Below are positions 35,847 through 45,845 of a stretch of DNA of 64,000 nt, in pieces. The stretch is from Chitinophaga dinghuensis (GTDB lineage: Bacteria; Bacteroidota; Bacteroidia; Chitinophagales; Chitinophagaceae), in NCBI RefSeq assembly GCF_003259435.1, contig NZ_QLMA01000001.1:124001-188000 (forward strand), read 5' to 3'. Every line of letters begins with the position of its first letter. The first letter of the stretch is position 1. The notes under the pieces are model-generated. The model was given only the letters and a program-made list of their open reading frames with translations, was not told where the DNA came from and made no database searches. The position numbers and the translations under genes are program-made.

Positions 35847-35880
35847 AGCAAAAAAGAGGGGGCAACCCCTCTTTTTTGCT
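35847..35880. terminator. Bidirectional terminator between convergent genes
   Basis: AGCAAAAAAGAGGGG and CCCCTCTTTTTTGCT, a perfect 15-bp stem with loop GCAA. It serves the amidohydrolase operon and the convergent permease gene. Confidence 0.95.
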
Positions 35881-35881
35881 T

Positions 35882-38266
35882 TTATTCCGATTTCAATGAT
35901 TTAACAGGATTCGTCAATGCTGCTTTGATAGACTGATAACTCACTGTCAGTAATGCAATCATCAGCGCCACGCCGCAGGTACCTGCCAGTAGCCACCAAG
36001 GTATATCTGTACGATATTCATAATGTAGCAGCCATTTACTCATAAAGTAATATGCCACTGGAACCGCAAGCACAAACGCTATCAGCACCAGTTGTACAAA
36101 ATCTTTTGTCATTAGTCCCCATAAATGAAGTACAGAAGCGCCCAATACTTTCCTGACACCCACTTCCTTGATTCTTTGTTCTGCCATGAAAGTGGCCATG
36201 CCAAACAATCCCAGGCAACTGATAATGATAGCGAGGATAGCAAAGAAACTAGATAGTCGGGCAATACGTTTTTCTGCATCGAATTTATCGGCGTAGTTGT
36301 TATCTACAAACCGATAGTTGAAAGGCATACCAGGATTATACTTTTTGAAGATGGTTTCCATTTCGGCCAGCGATTCTTGGGTAGTTTTGGCCGGATTGAG
36401 ACGTGCAGTGATGAAGTTTTTTTGGTTATAATTAAGTCCGAATATTGTGCGGAAGACATTCTGATACGGAGATTCCATCACCATATCTTTCACTACGCCA
36501 ATGACGGTGTAGGGCTGGCCATCTACCTTTATTATTTCCCCTACAGCGTTCTTGAACCCCATAAATTTAGCGGCCGTTTCATTCACAATAAGGGCGCTGC
36601 TATCAGATGCAAATTCTTTGGAAAAGTCGCGTCCCTCGACGATCTGCCAGTCGATCGTTTTTCCATAATTATCCGTAACAGTAATAGCTGCGAAGTTGCC
36701 ATTTGTACCTGGTAACATACCTCTCCAGGTATATCCGTTATTCACCGCCATTACTTCTGTAGTGAGAGAATTGGAGCCTGCCATATCCACGATAGCGCCT
36801 GAAGAGATCAATTCCTGCCGCATTGGGTCATAGTTGGCTGCCGCTGTAGGGGTATTAATTGCGAAAGAAACCAATCCTTCCCGGTTGTAAGCGGTAGGGC
36901 GGCTTTGCGCATAATGGATTTGTTTGATCACTACGAGCGTACCGATAATCAGAATAACGGACACGGTGAATTGTATCACTACCATTGTTTTACGTGGAAT
37001 GGACGCTAACCGGCCTCCCCGGAAGGTTCCCTTCAGTACTTTCACCGGTTCGAAGGAAGAGAGGTATAAGGCCGGATAACTGCCTGCCAGCAAACCTGTG
37101 ACCAGGGTAATACCGAGGGCTATCAGCCAGAACATTGGACTGGTAAAGGGAATACTTACTTTTTTATCGGCAATATCATTGAAGAGAGGGAGACTAAATT
37201 GTACCATCACGAGGGCCGCTATAAAAGCGATGCCGGCTACCATCATTGATTCGCTAAGGAATTGTACAATCAATTGTTGGCGGATGGAGCCTACTGCTTT
37301 TCGTATGCCCACTTCTTTCGCCCGCTTTTCAGAACGGGCGGTACTCAGGTTCATAAAATTGATGCAGGCCAATAGCAATACAAAGCCTCCGATAATGCTG
37401 AAGAGCCATACAAACTGGATTCTGCCGCCTATATTGATTCCTTCCGCCCAATCAGAATATAAATGCCACTTGCTCATAGGGTGAAGAAAGATCTCTGGTT
37501 TATAGGCTGCTTCATCTGGCCTGACCTTATGCAATTTGACATCTTTTATTTTTGCGGAAACCTTTTCCAGATCGGCATGATCTGCCAGTTGAGCAAAGCA
37601 TTGTGTAAAATTAGGCCGCCAGGGGTTGTCTAGTTCTCTCACCCATGATTCAATATTCAGTTTTAGTTCCCAGGGCGCCATAAAGGCCAGATTTCGAAAG
37701 GAGGAGTTGTAAGGCAGATCTTCATAGACGCCGGTTACTTTTACATCTGTGGATTCATCTAATTTGATGAGCTGGTCCATGGGGTCTGCATCGCCAAACA
37801 TGGCTTTGGCGGTGGATGCGGAAAGCATAATAGAATGAGGATCTTTCAGGCCGTTGCGGGTACCTTTCAGCATTTTTAAACTGAGCATTTCCGGAAAAAC
37901 TGGCTCAAAGAAGTTGCCTACTTGGGATATACCATTGTTATTGTGGCTGAGGATATGCGGTGATGGCCAGGCCGCCATGGATATGTATTTGAAGTCGCTT
38001 CCATATTTATCCCGTATTTCATCGCCTAAAAGGTAGGGCACTGCAGATTGAGTCCCTTTAACACCGTTGAAGGTTTGATGTTGCATAACTGCCACCAGGC
38101 GGTCGTAGTTGTCGTGATTTTTGCTGAAAGTCAGTTCATCCTGCAACCACAGTCCAATCAACATAGTCACGGCCATACCTAATGATAAACCTGCAATGTT
38201 GATGAGCGAAAAGGTTTTATTCTTTCGGAGGTTTCTCCATGCTATTTTGGTATGACTTCTCAGCAT
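35882..38266 (-). CDS. MacB/FtsX-type ABC transporter permease
   Basis: 794 residues from ATG at 38266 (MLRSHTKIAWRNLRKNKTFS), the usual start of this family; a longer reading adds 14 residues. The pattern is that of large Bacteroidota permeases: membrane helix at about 20-40 (INIAGLSLGMAVTMLIGLWL), periplasmic MacB_PCD domain, FtsX block with three helices (FVLLLACINFMNLSTARSEK, then KEVGIRKAVGS), a second membrane and periplasmic block, and a final FtsX block (AILAIIISCLGLFGMATFMA, KEVGVRKVLGAS). These proteins pair with a LolD/MacB-like ATPase to move lipoproteins or small molecules or to signal. No ATPase gene is adjacent. Confidence 0.93.
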   Translation of the reverse strand: MLRSHTKIAWRNLRKNKTFSLINIAGLSLGMAVTMLIGLWLQDELTFSKNHDNYDRLVAVMQHQTFNGVKGTQSAVPYLLGDEIRDKYGSDFKYISMAAWPSPHILSHNNNGISQVGNFFEPVFPEMLSLKMLKGTRNGLKDPHSIMLSASTAKAMFGDADPMDQLIKLDESTDVKVTGVYEDLPYNSSFRNLAFMAPWELKLNIESWVRELDNPWRPNFTQCFAQLADHADLEKVSAKIKDVKLHKVRPDEAAYKPEIFLHPMSKWHLYSDWAEGINIGGRIQFVWLFSIIGGFVLLLACINFMNLSTARSEKRAKEVGIRKAVGSIRQQLIVQFLSESMMVAGIAFIAALVMVQFSLPLFNDIADKKVSIPFTSPMFWLIALGITLVTGLLAGSYPALYLSSFEPVKVLKGTFRGGRLASIPRKTMVVIQFTVSVILIIGTLVVIKQIHYAQSRPTAYNREGLVSFAINTPTAAANYDPMRQELISSGAIVDMAGSNSLTTEVMAVNNGYTWRGMLPGTNGNFAAITVTDNYGKTIDWQIVEGRDFSKEFASDSSALIVNETAAKFMGFKNAVGEIIKVDGQPYTVIGVVKDMVMESPYQNVFRTIFGLNYNQKNFITARLNPAKTTQESLAEMETIFKKYNPGMPFNYRFVDNNYADKFDAEKRIARLSSFFAILAIIISCLGLFGMATFMAEQRIKEVGVRKVLGASVLHLWGLMTKDFVQLVLIAFVLAVPVAYYFMSKWLLHYEYRTDIPWWLLAGTCGVALMIALLTVSYQSIKAALTNPVKSLKSE

Positions 38267-38408
38267 ATCTTTAATATTTTGTCTGCAAAGCAGCAAGAAA
38301 ATTGCCACTTATATAACCTGTTCTTTGTTAATGCTTTATAGAGATTACTGATTGATTTAAATGTCCGTTTATGAACAACAAATATCGAAAAACGGACGGT
38401 TATTGATA

Positions 38409-38451
38409 TAAAAAAAACAGGTTGTCTCTACTTGGTAGAAACAACCTGTTT
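38409..38451 (-). terminator. tyrS terminator
   Basis: On the minus strand AAACAGGTTGT pairs with ACAACCTGTTT and is followed by a run of Ts. It lies 23 bases after the tyrS stop. Confidence 0.85.
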
Positions 38452-38473
38452 ACTAACGATGATGCATGATCGG

Positions 38474-39757
38474 TTAGATCGCTTTCAGCAGATAATAGTT
38501 TTTCTTTCCTTTTTGAAAGAGAATGTATTTATCGCGCAATAAAGCTTCGGTGTTGATCACCTTATCGATACCTTCAATTTTTGTTTTGTTCATGCTGACA
38601 CCGCCTCCCTGCACCATTTTGCGGGCTTCGCCTTTGCTGGGGAAAATGCCTGTTTCAGCCAGCAGCGATACGATATCTTTTCCTGCCTGGAGATCAGCTA
38701 TTGGTACTTCTACCTGCGGTACGCCGGTGAGTACATCCAACAATTGTTCTTCTGTAAGGGATACCAGTAAAGCGGCGGTATCGTTCTTAAAAAGCATTTC
38801 TGACGCTTGTACAGCGAAATCATATGCTTCCTGACCGTGAATGAATACGGTTACTTCCTGTGCCAGACGTTTCTGGAGCAGGCGTTGTTCCGGCGTCTGA
38901 CGGTGCTGTGCAATCAGTTCTTCCACTACTGGTTGTTCCATGAAAGTGAAAATCTTGATGTAGCTTTCTGCATCTACGTCCGTGGTGTTTAACCAGAACT
39001 GGTAGAACATGTAGGGAGAGGTGCGGGATGCATCCAGCCATACTGTACCTGCTTCGGTTTTACCGAATTTGGTACCATCGGCTTTTTTGATCAGCGGGCA
39101 GGTAAATGCAAACGCTTCTCCAGCCGCTTTACGGCGGATCAGTTCTGTACCCGTAACAATGTTGCCCCATTGATCGGAGCCACCCATCTGCAGTTTACAG
39201 TTTTTAGCCGTATACAGATGATAGAAATCGTACCCTTGAATGAGTTGATATGTAAATTCAGTGAACGACATGCCGCTGTCTCCTTCAAGTCTTTTCTTTA
39301 CGGAGTCTTTGGACATCATATAGTTCACCGTGATGTGTTTACCGGTGTCGCGGATAAAATCGAGGAAACTGATGTTTTTGAACCAGTCAAAGTTATTCAC
39401 CATTTCCGCCGCATTAGGTTTGGCAGGATCGAAATCCAGGAAGCGTTCCAGCTGGGCTTTAATTCCCGCCACATTGAGGGCGAGGGTGTCCAGATCCAGC
39501 ATCTTTCTTTCTTCTGCTTTGAATGAGGGGTCGCCCACCATACCGGTAGCACCGCCTACCAGCGCCAGTGGCTTGTGTCCTGCCTTTTGCAGGTGTACCA
39601 GCAGCAAGATAGGAACGAGACTGCCGATGTGCAATGATGCTGCAGTAGGATCAAAGCCTATATAGGCTGTGGTCATTTCCTTTTGCAGTTGTTCCTCAGT
39701 GCCAGGCATCATATCCTGTAGCATGCCCCGCCAGCGCAGTTCTTCTATCAGATTCAT
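38474..39757 (-). CDS. tyrS: Tyrosyl-tRNA synthetase
   Basis: 427 residues, the size of bacterial TyrRS. Class I signatures: HIGS at 43-46 in [15 protein letters not shown] and KFGKT at 230-234 in place of KMSKS, the usual TyrS form. [19 protein letters not shown] is the typical tyrosine and tRNA site. The C-terminal S4-like RNA-binding domain ([20 protein letters not shown], then NKTKI) is complete. It attaches tyrosine to tRNA-Tyr in the cytoplasm. A -7 box (TAGGTTTG, minus strand) lies 26 bases before the ATG, and a terminator follows the stop, so it is a single-gene unit. Confidence 0.98.
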   Translation of the reverse strand: MNLIEELRWRGMLQDMMPGTEEQLQKEMTTAYIGFDPTAASLHIGSLVPILLLVHLQKAGHKPLALVGGATGMVGDPSFKAEERKMLDLDTLALNVAGIKAQLERFLDFDPAKPNAAEMVNNFDWFKNISFLDFIRDTGKHITVNYMMSKDSVKKRLEGDSGMSFTEFTYQLIQGYDFYHLYTAKNCKLQMGGSDQWGNIVTGTELIRRKAAGEAFAFTCPLIKKADGTKFGKTEAGTVWLDASRTSPYMFYQFWLNTTDVDAESYIKIFTFMEQPVVEELIAQHRQTPEQRLLQKRLAQEVTVFIHGQEAYDFAVQASEMLFKNDTAALLVSLTEEQLLDVLTGVPQVEVPIADLQAGKDIVSLLAETGIFPSKGEARKMVQGGGVSMNKTKIEGIDKVINTEALLRDKYILFQKGKKNYYLLKAI

Positions 39758-39782
39758 GATTCAATAAAATTTGTCAATTCTG

Positions 39783-39790
39783 CAAACCTA
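39783..39790 (-). promoter_or_regulatory. tyrS promoter -7 box
   Basis: TAGGTTTG on the minus strand, an exact TAnnTTTG match, 26 bases upstream of the tyrS ATG. Confidence 0.55.
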
Positions 39791-39916
39791 CAGAATTAAT
39801 GGGAACAGTTGCCTTTAAATTAAGATTGCGTATATCAAATCGCTTTTATAACTAAATGTTATATATGTAAACTTTTCTAGATTATGTAATTTTATATGAA
39901 TAAATTTTAAGTGCAA

Positions 39917-39924
39917 TAACTTTG
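39917..39924 (+). promoter_or_regulatory. Promoter -7 box of the lipoprotein gene
   Basis: TAACTTTG, exact TAnnTTTG, 53 bases before the ATG at 39977. The -33 box is poor. Confidence 0.5.
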
Positions 39925-39976
39925 CAGGGGAAATCTCCTAAGTACTAATTACCAACATTAGTTAAGTAATATACCT

Positions 39977-41005
39977 ATGAAAAAAATGATGTTAATGGGA
40001 GCCGCAGCTACAATGCTTTTTTTCGCGTGCTCCAAAGATAAGGACAAGAACAATGGACCTGTTACTGTTGAATACGACGGCACATCTCTGACAACAGCTG
40101 TGAAAGTAAATCATGGAGTGGTAGTAAATGGCAACATTCCTGATGCTTCTACAGATGCTACTGCTCCTAAACTTGCTGCGGAAATGTCCACTGATAGTTA
40201 TTCAGCCGTTGCTGGACGATACATCATCGTTCCGCTGAAAATGGAGAACACGACAGTGCCAACAGGTGCTTATGTCAAATTTGAAGGGGCTACTTCCTAT
40301 TTCAAAATTGATTTTTCTAAACCTGTAAATGGCCGTCAAGCTGGAGAAAACCCATCACTTGAACGTGCTACAGTAGCGGATTCAGGTATTGTTATTCAAT
40401 TACCTAACGATATCCGGGATAAAGTATTCAAACTGATTGTGGCAGCTTATGACGCTACAGGAAAGATCAGTAATCCGGTTACATTATCTGTTTCTGTCCT
40501 GAATACTGCGGCAAATATGGATGCACAGGCCTTCGTTGGTAAATGGCATCCCACGCGCCAGAAAGATACCAGCTGGCATCCTCTCTATGCAGATGTAGAA
40601 ACTTATTCCTGGTTTACTTGCAGAGATGGCAGACCTGCCTACACATACGACAGCCTTTCTACAAGTGATTGGAGAGCCAGAGATTACTTCAGACACTATG
40701 ATGATGTATATCTGCAACTCCTGAGTGATGGTAGTGGCGTTGATTACAGAAAAAATACAGTCGTTTCAGTGGATATGAGTAAATCGGTCTGCGGAGCGCT
40801 TACAAATGTTACCAACACAACTACTTATAACCTTAACATTAGCTGGGGATATAATGCTGCTACTAAGAAGATGATAGTGGTATACGATCTTGGTGGTACT
40901 GGAAAAATGAGCGACTTTATGGTGACCGAAGCAGAGGTTTACCTGGAAAATGGTAAGTTATACACTAAGGTGCCAAGTTATGTAAATGAGTATGTTAAAC
41001 AGTAA
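39977..41005 (+). CDS. Hypothetical lipoprotein, 342 residues
   Basis: N-terminal lipobox (ATMLFFACSKDKDKNN, Cys18) marks an envelope lipoprotein; the charged SKDKDK just after the Cys resembles the surface-export signals reported for Bacteroidota lipoproteins. The rest is beta-rich: an Ig-like segment (YIIVPLKMENTTVPTGAYVK, IVIQLPNDIRDKVFKLIV) and a C-terminal domain of the lipocalin-like type starting FVGKWHPT. No enzyme motif is visible. It has its own promoter box upstream and a terminator directly behind, so it is a single-gene unit. The function is unknown. Confidence 0.8.
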   Translation: MKKMMLMGAAATMLFFACSKDKDKNNGPVTVEYDGTSLTTAVKVNHGVVVNGNIPDASTDATAPKLAAEMSTDSYSAVAGRYIIVPLKMENTTVPTGAYVKFEGATSYFKIDFSKPVNGRQAGENPSLERATVADSGIVIQLPNDIRDKVFKLIVAAYDATGKISNPVTLSVSVLNTAANMDAQAFVGKWHPTRQKDTSWHPLYADVETYSWFTCRDGRPAYTYDSLSTSDWRARDYFRHYDDVYLQLLSDGSGVDYRKNTVVSVDMSKSVCGALTNVTNTTTYNLNISWGYNAATKKMIVVYDLGGTGKMSDFMVTEAEVYLENGKLYTKVPSYVNEYVKQ

Positions 41006-41020
41006 CGCAATACTGTTATA

Positions 41021-41055
41021 AAAATCAAAGGCCCCATTTTGGGGCCTTTGATTTT
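41021..41055. terminator. Bidirectional terminator (lipoprotein / rfbD)
   Basis: AAAATCAAAGGCCCCA and its complement form a perfect 16-bp stem with a three-base loop, flanked by A and T runs. It overlaps the last base of the rfbD stop codon. Confidence 0.95.
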
Positions 41056-41921
41056 TAAATATGTTTCAGGCATTCCGCCAGGCTGTCGCGCCAATACGGG
41101 ATGCTGATACCAAAAGTAGACTTGATTTTCTCCTTATTCAATACGCTAAAGGAAGGACGTTTGGCAGGAGTAGGATATTTGTCGGAAGTAATTGGGGAGA
41201 CGCGGGTCGTCGCACCAGTCATTTCCTTGATCGCTACGGCAAAATCATACCAGCTGGTCACACCTTCGTTGCTGTAGTGGTAAACACCGCCTACAGCCGT
41301 TTCCGGATGTTCCATGCGATGACGCAGGATCTGCAGTAATGCAGCTGCCAGGTCTACCGCATAGGTTGGCGTACCTGCCTGATCGAATACTACATTCAGC
41401 TCCGGTCTTTCCTGCATCAGTTCTTTCATTCGCTTGGCGAAGTTGACCCCGAATTCAGAATATAACCAGGACGTTCTTACTACAATATGATTTTCATCCG
41501 TACCAATAACGGCGGCTTCTCCACGCATTTTGGAGCTGCCATAAACGCTTTCAGGATCTGTATCATCGCTTTCCTGGTAAGGCACGCTGCTTCTGCCATT
41601 GAACACATAGTCTGTAGATACGTGCAGCAATGGTATTTGATGTGCAGTACATGCTTCCGCAAGCGCGAGGGCTCCCTGGAAGTTTAACTGGAAAGCCTTT
41701 TCCTCTTCTGTTTCTGCCTTGTCAACAGCTGTATAGGCAGCACAGTTGATGCAGGCTTCAGGCGTATTGGTATTGAAATATTCGGAAACCGCTTCAGGGT
41801 TAGTGATGTCCAGGACATCATAATCCGTATAAATAAGATTGAACTCAGGGAAAGCGGCGGCGGCTTTTCTTAAAGCATGCCCCAGTTGTCCGTTTCCACC
41901 TGTTACCAAAATATTCTTCAT
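41055..41921 (-). CDS. rfbD: dTDP-4-dehydrorhamnose reductase
   Basis: 288 residues. NAD(P)-binding Rossmann start VTGGNGQLGHALRKA, substrate-site HVSTDYVFNG, catalytic YGSSKMRGE (Tyr/Lys of the SDR motif), and VVRTSWLYSEFG, all typical of RfbD/RmlD. It carries out the last step of dTDP-L-rhamnose synthesis in the cytoplasm. Eight bases after rfbC on the same strand, last gene of the six-gene nucleotide-sugar operon; a bidirectional terminator touches its stop codon. Confidence 0.96.
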   Translation of the reverse strand: MKNILVTGGNGQLGHALRKAAAAFPEFNLIYTDYDVLDITNPEAVSEYFNTNTPEACINCAAYTAVDKAETEEEKAFQLNFQGALALAEACTAHQIPLLHVSTDYVFNGRSSVPYQESDDTDPESVYGSSKMRGEAAVIGTDENHIVVRTSWLYSEFGVNFAKRMKELMQERPELNVVFDQAGTPTYAVDLAAALLQILRHRMEHPETAVGGVYHYSNEGVTSWYDFAVAIKEMTGATTRVSPITSDKYPTPAKRPSFSVLNKEKIKSTFGISIPYWRDSLAECLKHI

Positions 41922-41929
41922 GATAACGA

Positions 41930-42490
41930 TTAACGATTGTAAATGAAATTATGGGAGATATCGGCCAGTTTAGGCAGCACCAGATCTTTTTCAGAAACGA
42001 TGGCATCTTTCAGATCGATGCCCCAGTCAATTTTAAGAGCCGGATCATTGAAGATAATACCTCCTTCACTTGCTTTGTGATAAAAGTTATCACATTTGTA
42101 CATTACTTCCGCGGTTTCACTGATAACAGCATAACCATGGGCAAAGCCTTTCGGTACCAGTAACTGCAACTTATTGGAAGCGCTCAGTTCAATCGCAAAA
42201 GATTGTCCATAAGTAGGAGATCCTTGACGGATATCCACTGCCACATCAATAATGCTACCCTCGAGTACGCGTATCAGTTTGGTCTGTGCATAAGGTTCCA
42301 ATTGATAATGCAATCCCCGTAATACGCCATAGGTGCTGCGGGCCTGGTTATCCTGAACAAAGTTATAAGTGATGCCTGCTGCATTAAATGTGTTGGCATT
42401 GTAACTCTCAAAAAAATAACCCCGATGATCGCCATGGACTACTGGTTCAAAAATCAGCAGATCAGGAATATGTGTTTCTTTAAATGGCAT
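41930..42490 (-). CDS. rfbC: dTDP-4-dehydrorhamnose 3,5-epimerase
   Basis: 186 residues from ATG at 42490 (MPFKETHIPDLLIFEP), the usual RfbC start; a reading from further upstream overlaps rfbB and is rejected. Cupin motifs: HGDHRGYFFESYN, NQARSTYGVLRGLHYQ (active-site His), VDIRQGSPTYGQ, VPKGFAHGYAVIS and a C-terminal LPKLADI. It epimerises dTDP-4-keto-6-deoxyglucose at C3 and C5. Eight bases separate it from rfbB upstream and from rfbD downstream. The rhamnose branch lacks rfbA (glucose-1-phosphate thymidylyltransferase) here, so that gene must lie elsewhere. Confidence 0.96.
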   Translation of the reverse strand: MPFKETHIPDLLIFEPVVHGDHRGYFFESYNANTFNAAGITYNFVQDNQARSTYGVLRGLHYQLEPYAQTKLIRVLEGSIIDVAVDIRQGSPTYGQSFAIELSASNKLQLLVPKGFAHGYAVISETAEVMYKCDNFYHKASEGGIIFNDPALKIDWGIDLKDAIVSEKDLVLPKLADISHNFIYNR

Positions 42491-42498
42491 AGTCGCGA

Positions 42499-43554
42499 TT
42501 ATCTTTTTTGATATTGTTCCTGGTAATATTGTTGATATGCGCCGCTGGTTACATGCTGCAGCCACTCTTCGTTAGACAGGTACCAGTCAACTGTTTTTTC
42601 CAGCCCTTCTTCAAACTGAAGAGATGGTTCCCATCCCAGTTCTTTATTCAATTTGGTAGCATCGATCGCATAGCGGAGGTCATGGCCTGCACGATCCTTC
42701 ACAAAAGTGATCAGTTGCGCAGAAGTGCCCTCCGGACGTCCCAACTTCTTATCCATGATGCGACACAATAGCTGGATCAGGTCAATGTTTTTCCATTCAT
42801 TGAATCCACCGATATTATAGGTTTCACCAAGTCTTCCATTATGGAAAATAACATCAATTGCACGAGCATGATCTTCCACAAACAGCCAGTCACGTACATT
42901 TTCACCCTTTCCGTAAACCGGTACGGGTTTATTGTTTTTAATATTATGAATGGCCAGCGGAATTAATTTCTCCGGGAAGTGATGTGATCCATAGTTATTG
43001 GAACAGTTGGAAATAATCGCTGGTAAATGATATGTATGGTAATATGCCATTACAAAGTGATCGGAACTCGCTTTAGAGGCGGAGTACGGAGAACGGGGAT
43101 CGTAAGAAGTTTCTTCAGTGAAGAACCCTTCTTCACCCAAACTACCATATACCTCATCGGTAGAAACATGGTAAAACAGTTTACCGTTTTCATTACCTTT
43201 CCAATGCTTCCGGGCGCTGTTCAACAGTACAGCGGTGCCCATTACATTTGTTCTGATAAATGCAAGCGGATCAAGAATAGACCTGTCTACATGGCTCTCT
43301 GCTGCAAGATGAATCACCCCATCGAAATGGTATTTCTGAAAAAGTTCATCAATGAATGTTTCATCAGTAATGTCGCCTTTTTCAAAAGTGTAATTTGCCT
43401 TTTCATTTATATCCGTCAGGTTTTCCAGGTTACCAGCATACGTGAGCGCATCCAGATTTACAATCTGGTAATCTGGATATTTGTTGACAAATAATCTGAC
43501 AACATGGGATCCGATAAACCCTGCTCCACCGGTAATTAAGAGTTTCCGCTTCAT
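42499..43554 (-). CDS. rfbB: dTDP-glucose 4,6-dehydratase
   Basis: 351 residues, normal length. Rossmann motif ITGGAGFIGSHVVR at the N-terminus, HLAAESHVDRSI, YHVSTDEVYGSLGEEGFFTE with the active-site Thr-Asp-Glu, YSASKASSDHFV (Tyr-x3-Lys), NNYGSHHFPEKLIP and GKGENVRDWLFVEDHARAID. It makes dTDP-4-keto-6-deoxy-D-glucose, the first committed step to dTDP-rhamnose. Lies 21 bases after the UXS gene. Confidence 0.97.
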   Translation of the reverse strand: MKRKLLITGGAGFIGSHVVRLFVNKYPDYQIVNLDALTYAGNLENLTDINEKANYTFEKGDITDETFIDELFQKYHFDGVIHLAAESHVDRSILDPLAFIRTNVMGTAVLLNSARKHWKGNENGKLFYHVSTDEVYGSLGEEGFFTEETSYDPRSPYSASKASSDHFVMAYYHTYHLPAIISNCSNNYGSHHFPEKLIPLAIHNIKNNKPVPVYGKGENVRDWLFVEDHARAIDVIFHNGRLGETYNIGGFNEWKNIDLIQLLCRIMDKKLGRPEGTSAQLITFVKDRAGHDLRYAIDATKLNKELGWEPSLQFEEGLEKTVDWYLSNEEWLQHVTSGAYQQYYQEQYQKR

Positions 43555-43575
43555 TTGGAATAGAATATCAGTTTT

Positions 43576-44520
43576 TTATTGTGATAAAGCTTTTTTAAAG
43601 TATTCATAAGTGATCTTCAGACCTTCCTCTCTGTTTACTTTTGGCTCCCAACCCAGCAGGGTTCTGGCCTTGGTAATATCAGGCTGGCGTTGTTTCGGAT
43701 CATCTTTTGGCAGCGGAAGATAGGTTATTTTCTGCTTTGAGCCTGTTAATTTAAGGATTTCCGCTGCGAACTGGTTGAGCGTAATCTCTTCCGGATTGCC
43801 AATATTTACGGGTAAATGGTAATCCGATAACAGTAATTTGTAAATGCCTTCAATGAGGTCGGCAACATAACAGAAGGACCGTGTCTGACTACCATCTCCA
43901 AATACAGTCAGGTCTTCACCGTTCAGGGCCTGACTCATAAATGCCGGTAAAGCCCGGCCATCATTGAGTCGCATACGAGGCCCATAAGTGTTAAAGATCC
44001 TTACTATCCTTGTTTCTACGCCATGGAAATTGTGGTACGCCATGGTGATGGATTCCAGGAAGCGTTTGGCTTCATCATACACGCCACGAGGACCTACAGG
44101 ATTTACATTTCCCCAGTATTCTTCCGGTTGCGGATGAACAGTAGGATCTCCATATACTTCTGAAGTGGAAGCCACCAGGATTCTTGCCTTTTTCTCCTTC
44201 GCCAGACCCAATAAATTATGGGTGCCAAGGGAACCAACTTTTAAAGTCTGGATAGGCATTTTGAGGTAATCAATGGGGCTTGCAGGGGAAGCAAAGTGCA
44301 GAATGTAATCCAGTTTACCCGGAACATGCACGAATTTGGTAACATCATGATGATAGTACTCAAAATCAGGTAAGGGGAACAAATGTTCAATGTTGCTGAT
44401 ATTCCCTGTCAGCAGGTTATCCATCGCTATTACATGATAGCCTTCCTGAATAAACCGATCACACAGATGTGATCCAAGGAAGCCGGCAGCGCCGGCTATC
44501 AGTATTCTTTTTTTCTCCAT
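43576..44520 (-). CDS. UDP-glucuronate decarboxylase (UDP-xylose synthase)
   Basis: 314 residues, the size of bacterial and plant UXS enzymes. [17 protein letters not shown] site, [30 protein letters not shown] with the family Ser/Glu, [15 protein letters not shown] (Tyr-x3-Lys), [20 protein letters not shown] and [19 protein letters not shown] are all UXS hallmarks. It converts UDP-glucuronate to UDP-xylose in the cytoplasm. It lies directly after the UDP-glucose dehydrogenase gene (11 bases), so the two form a UDP-glucose to UDP-GlcA to UDP-Xyl route. Confidence 0.95.
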   Translation of the reverse strand: MEKKRILIAGAAGFLGSHLCDRFIQEGYHVIAMDNLLTGNISNIEHLFPLPDFEYYHHDVTKFVHVPGKLDYILHFASPASPIDYLKMPIQTLKVGSLGTHNLLGLAKEKKARILVASTSEVYGDPTVHPQPEEYWGNVNPVGPRGVYDEAKRFLESITMAYHNFHGVETRIVRIFNTYGPRMRLNDGRALPAFMSQALNGEDLTVFGDGSQTRSFCYVADLIEGIYKLLLSDYHLPVNIGNPEEITLNQFAAEILKLTGSKQKITYLPLPKDDPKQRQPDITKARTLLGWEPKVNREEGLKITYEYFKKALSQ

Positions 44521-44531
44521 AAAAGAAAGGG

Positions 44532-45845
44532 TTAAGATAATACAGGAGTACGGCCTACACTCTCATAATGATATCCCAATTCCTTCATTCGGCTTACTTC
44601 AAATAGATTTCTTCCATCAAAGATGGCTTTGTTTTTCAGGGCTGCGCTGATCTTACTAAAATCAGGCGTTCTGAATACGCTCCACTCAGTGGCAATCAAA
44701 AGGGCGTCGGCATTGTCCAGGCAGGTATACTGATGATCTGCATAGGTGATTTTGTCGCCAATCTGTTGTTTTACATTATTCATCGCTTCGGGATCAAATA
44801 CAGTGACAGTCGCGCCCTCATTTAATAACGCTTCTATCATGTATAATGCCGGAGCTTCCCTGATATCATCTGTGTTGGGTTTGAATGCAAGTCCCCAGAG
44901 CGCAAAGTGTTTTCCTTTCAGATCGCCATTAAAGTAGGCTTTGATCTTAGGCAGGAGAAACAGCTTTTGGTCCTCATTCACATCCATTACGGCGTTCAGT
45001 ATTTTAAAGTCGTAGGCAACTTCTTCAGCAGACCTTACCAGGGCCTGTACATCTTTTGGAAAACAACTGCCTCCATACCCGATTCCCGGGAAGAGGAAAC
45101 GTTTACCAATGCGGTCGTCACTACCAATACCTTTGCGCACCATGTCCACATCCGCGCCTAATTTCTCGCAAAGGATCGCAATTTCATTCATGAATGAAAT
45201 TTTCGTAGCGAGGAATGAGTTGGCGGCGTATTTGGTCAGCTCTGCGGAATTCTCATCCATATAGATTACCGGGTTCCCCTGACGTACAAAAGGAGCAAAC
45301 AACTCACCCATAATTTTACGGGCTCGCTCAGATTCCGTTCCAATCACTACGCGGTCAGGCTTCATGAAATCATCTACAGCCACGCCTTCCCGGAGGAATT
45401 CCGGATTAGACACCACATCAAATGGAACTTTGGCATTGCGTGCAATCGCGGCCGTTACTTTGGCGGCAGTACCTACCGGCACCGTGCTTTTGTCAACAAT
45501 AACCTTATAATCTGTAATTAATTTACCGAGTTGGTCTGCTACATTGAGTACAAAGGAGAGATCAGCAGCTCCGTCGGCGCCTGGAGGGGTAGGTAGGGCA
45601 AGGAAAATAACAGCTGCATCTTTAATACCTTCTTCCAAACTGGTAGTAAAATGGAGACGGTCTTCTTTCAGGTTCCTTTCAAACAATTTTTCCAGGCCAG
45701 GTTCGTAAATGGTAATCTGACCAGAGGAGAGCTTGGCAACTTTGTTGACGTCAATGTCTACGCAGGTAACTTCGTTTCCAGTTTCCGCAAAACAGGTACC
45801 GGTTACGAGTCCAACGTAACCGGTACCTACTACTGTAATCTTCAT
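44532..45845 (-). CDS. ugd: UDP-glucose 6-dehydrogenase
   Basis: 437 residues. [20 protein letters not shown] motif at about 7-23, [37 protein letters not shown], and the catalytic Cys261 in [34 protein letters not shown] lies in the C-terminal UDP-binding domain. It oxidises UDP-glucose to UDP-glucuronate with two NAD. The start overlaps the upstream aminotransferase stop by four bases, indicating translational coupling. Its product feeds the following UXS and could also feed the WbpE-like aminotransferase pathway. Confidence 0.97.
   Translation of the reverse strand: MKITVVGTGYVGLVTGTCFAETGNEVTCVDIDVNKVAKLSSGQITIYEPGLEKLFERNLKEDRLHFTTSLEEGIKDAAVIFLALPTPPGADGAADLSFVLNVADQLGKLITDYKVIVDKSTVPVGTAAKVTAAIARNAKVPFDVVSNPEFLREGVAVDDFMKPDRVVIGTESERARKIMGELFAPFVRQGNPVIYMDENSAELTKYAANSFLATKISFMNEIAILCEKLGADVDMVRKGIGSDDRIGKRFLFPGIGYGGSCFPKDVQALVRSAEEVAYDFKILNAVMDVNEDQKLFLLPKIKAYFNGDLKGKHFALWGLAFKPNTDDIREAPALYMIEALLNEGATVTVFDPEAMNNVKQQIGDKITYADHQYTCLDNADALLIATEWSVFRTPDFSKISAALKNKAIFDGRNLFEVSRMKELGYHYESVGRTPVLS

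Noticed and set aside
42491..42565. Longer rfbC reading from 42565
   Set aside because: It overlaps the end of rfbB and adds residues not typical of RfbC.
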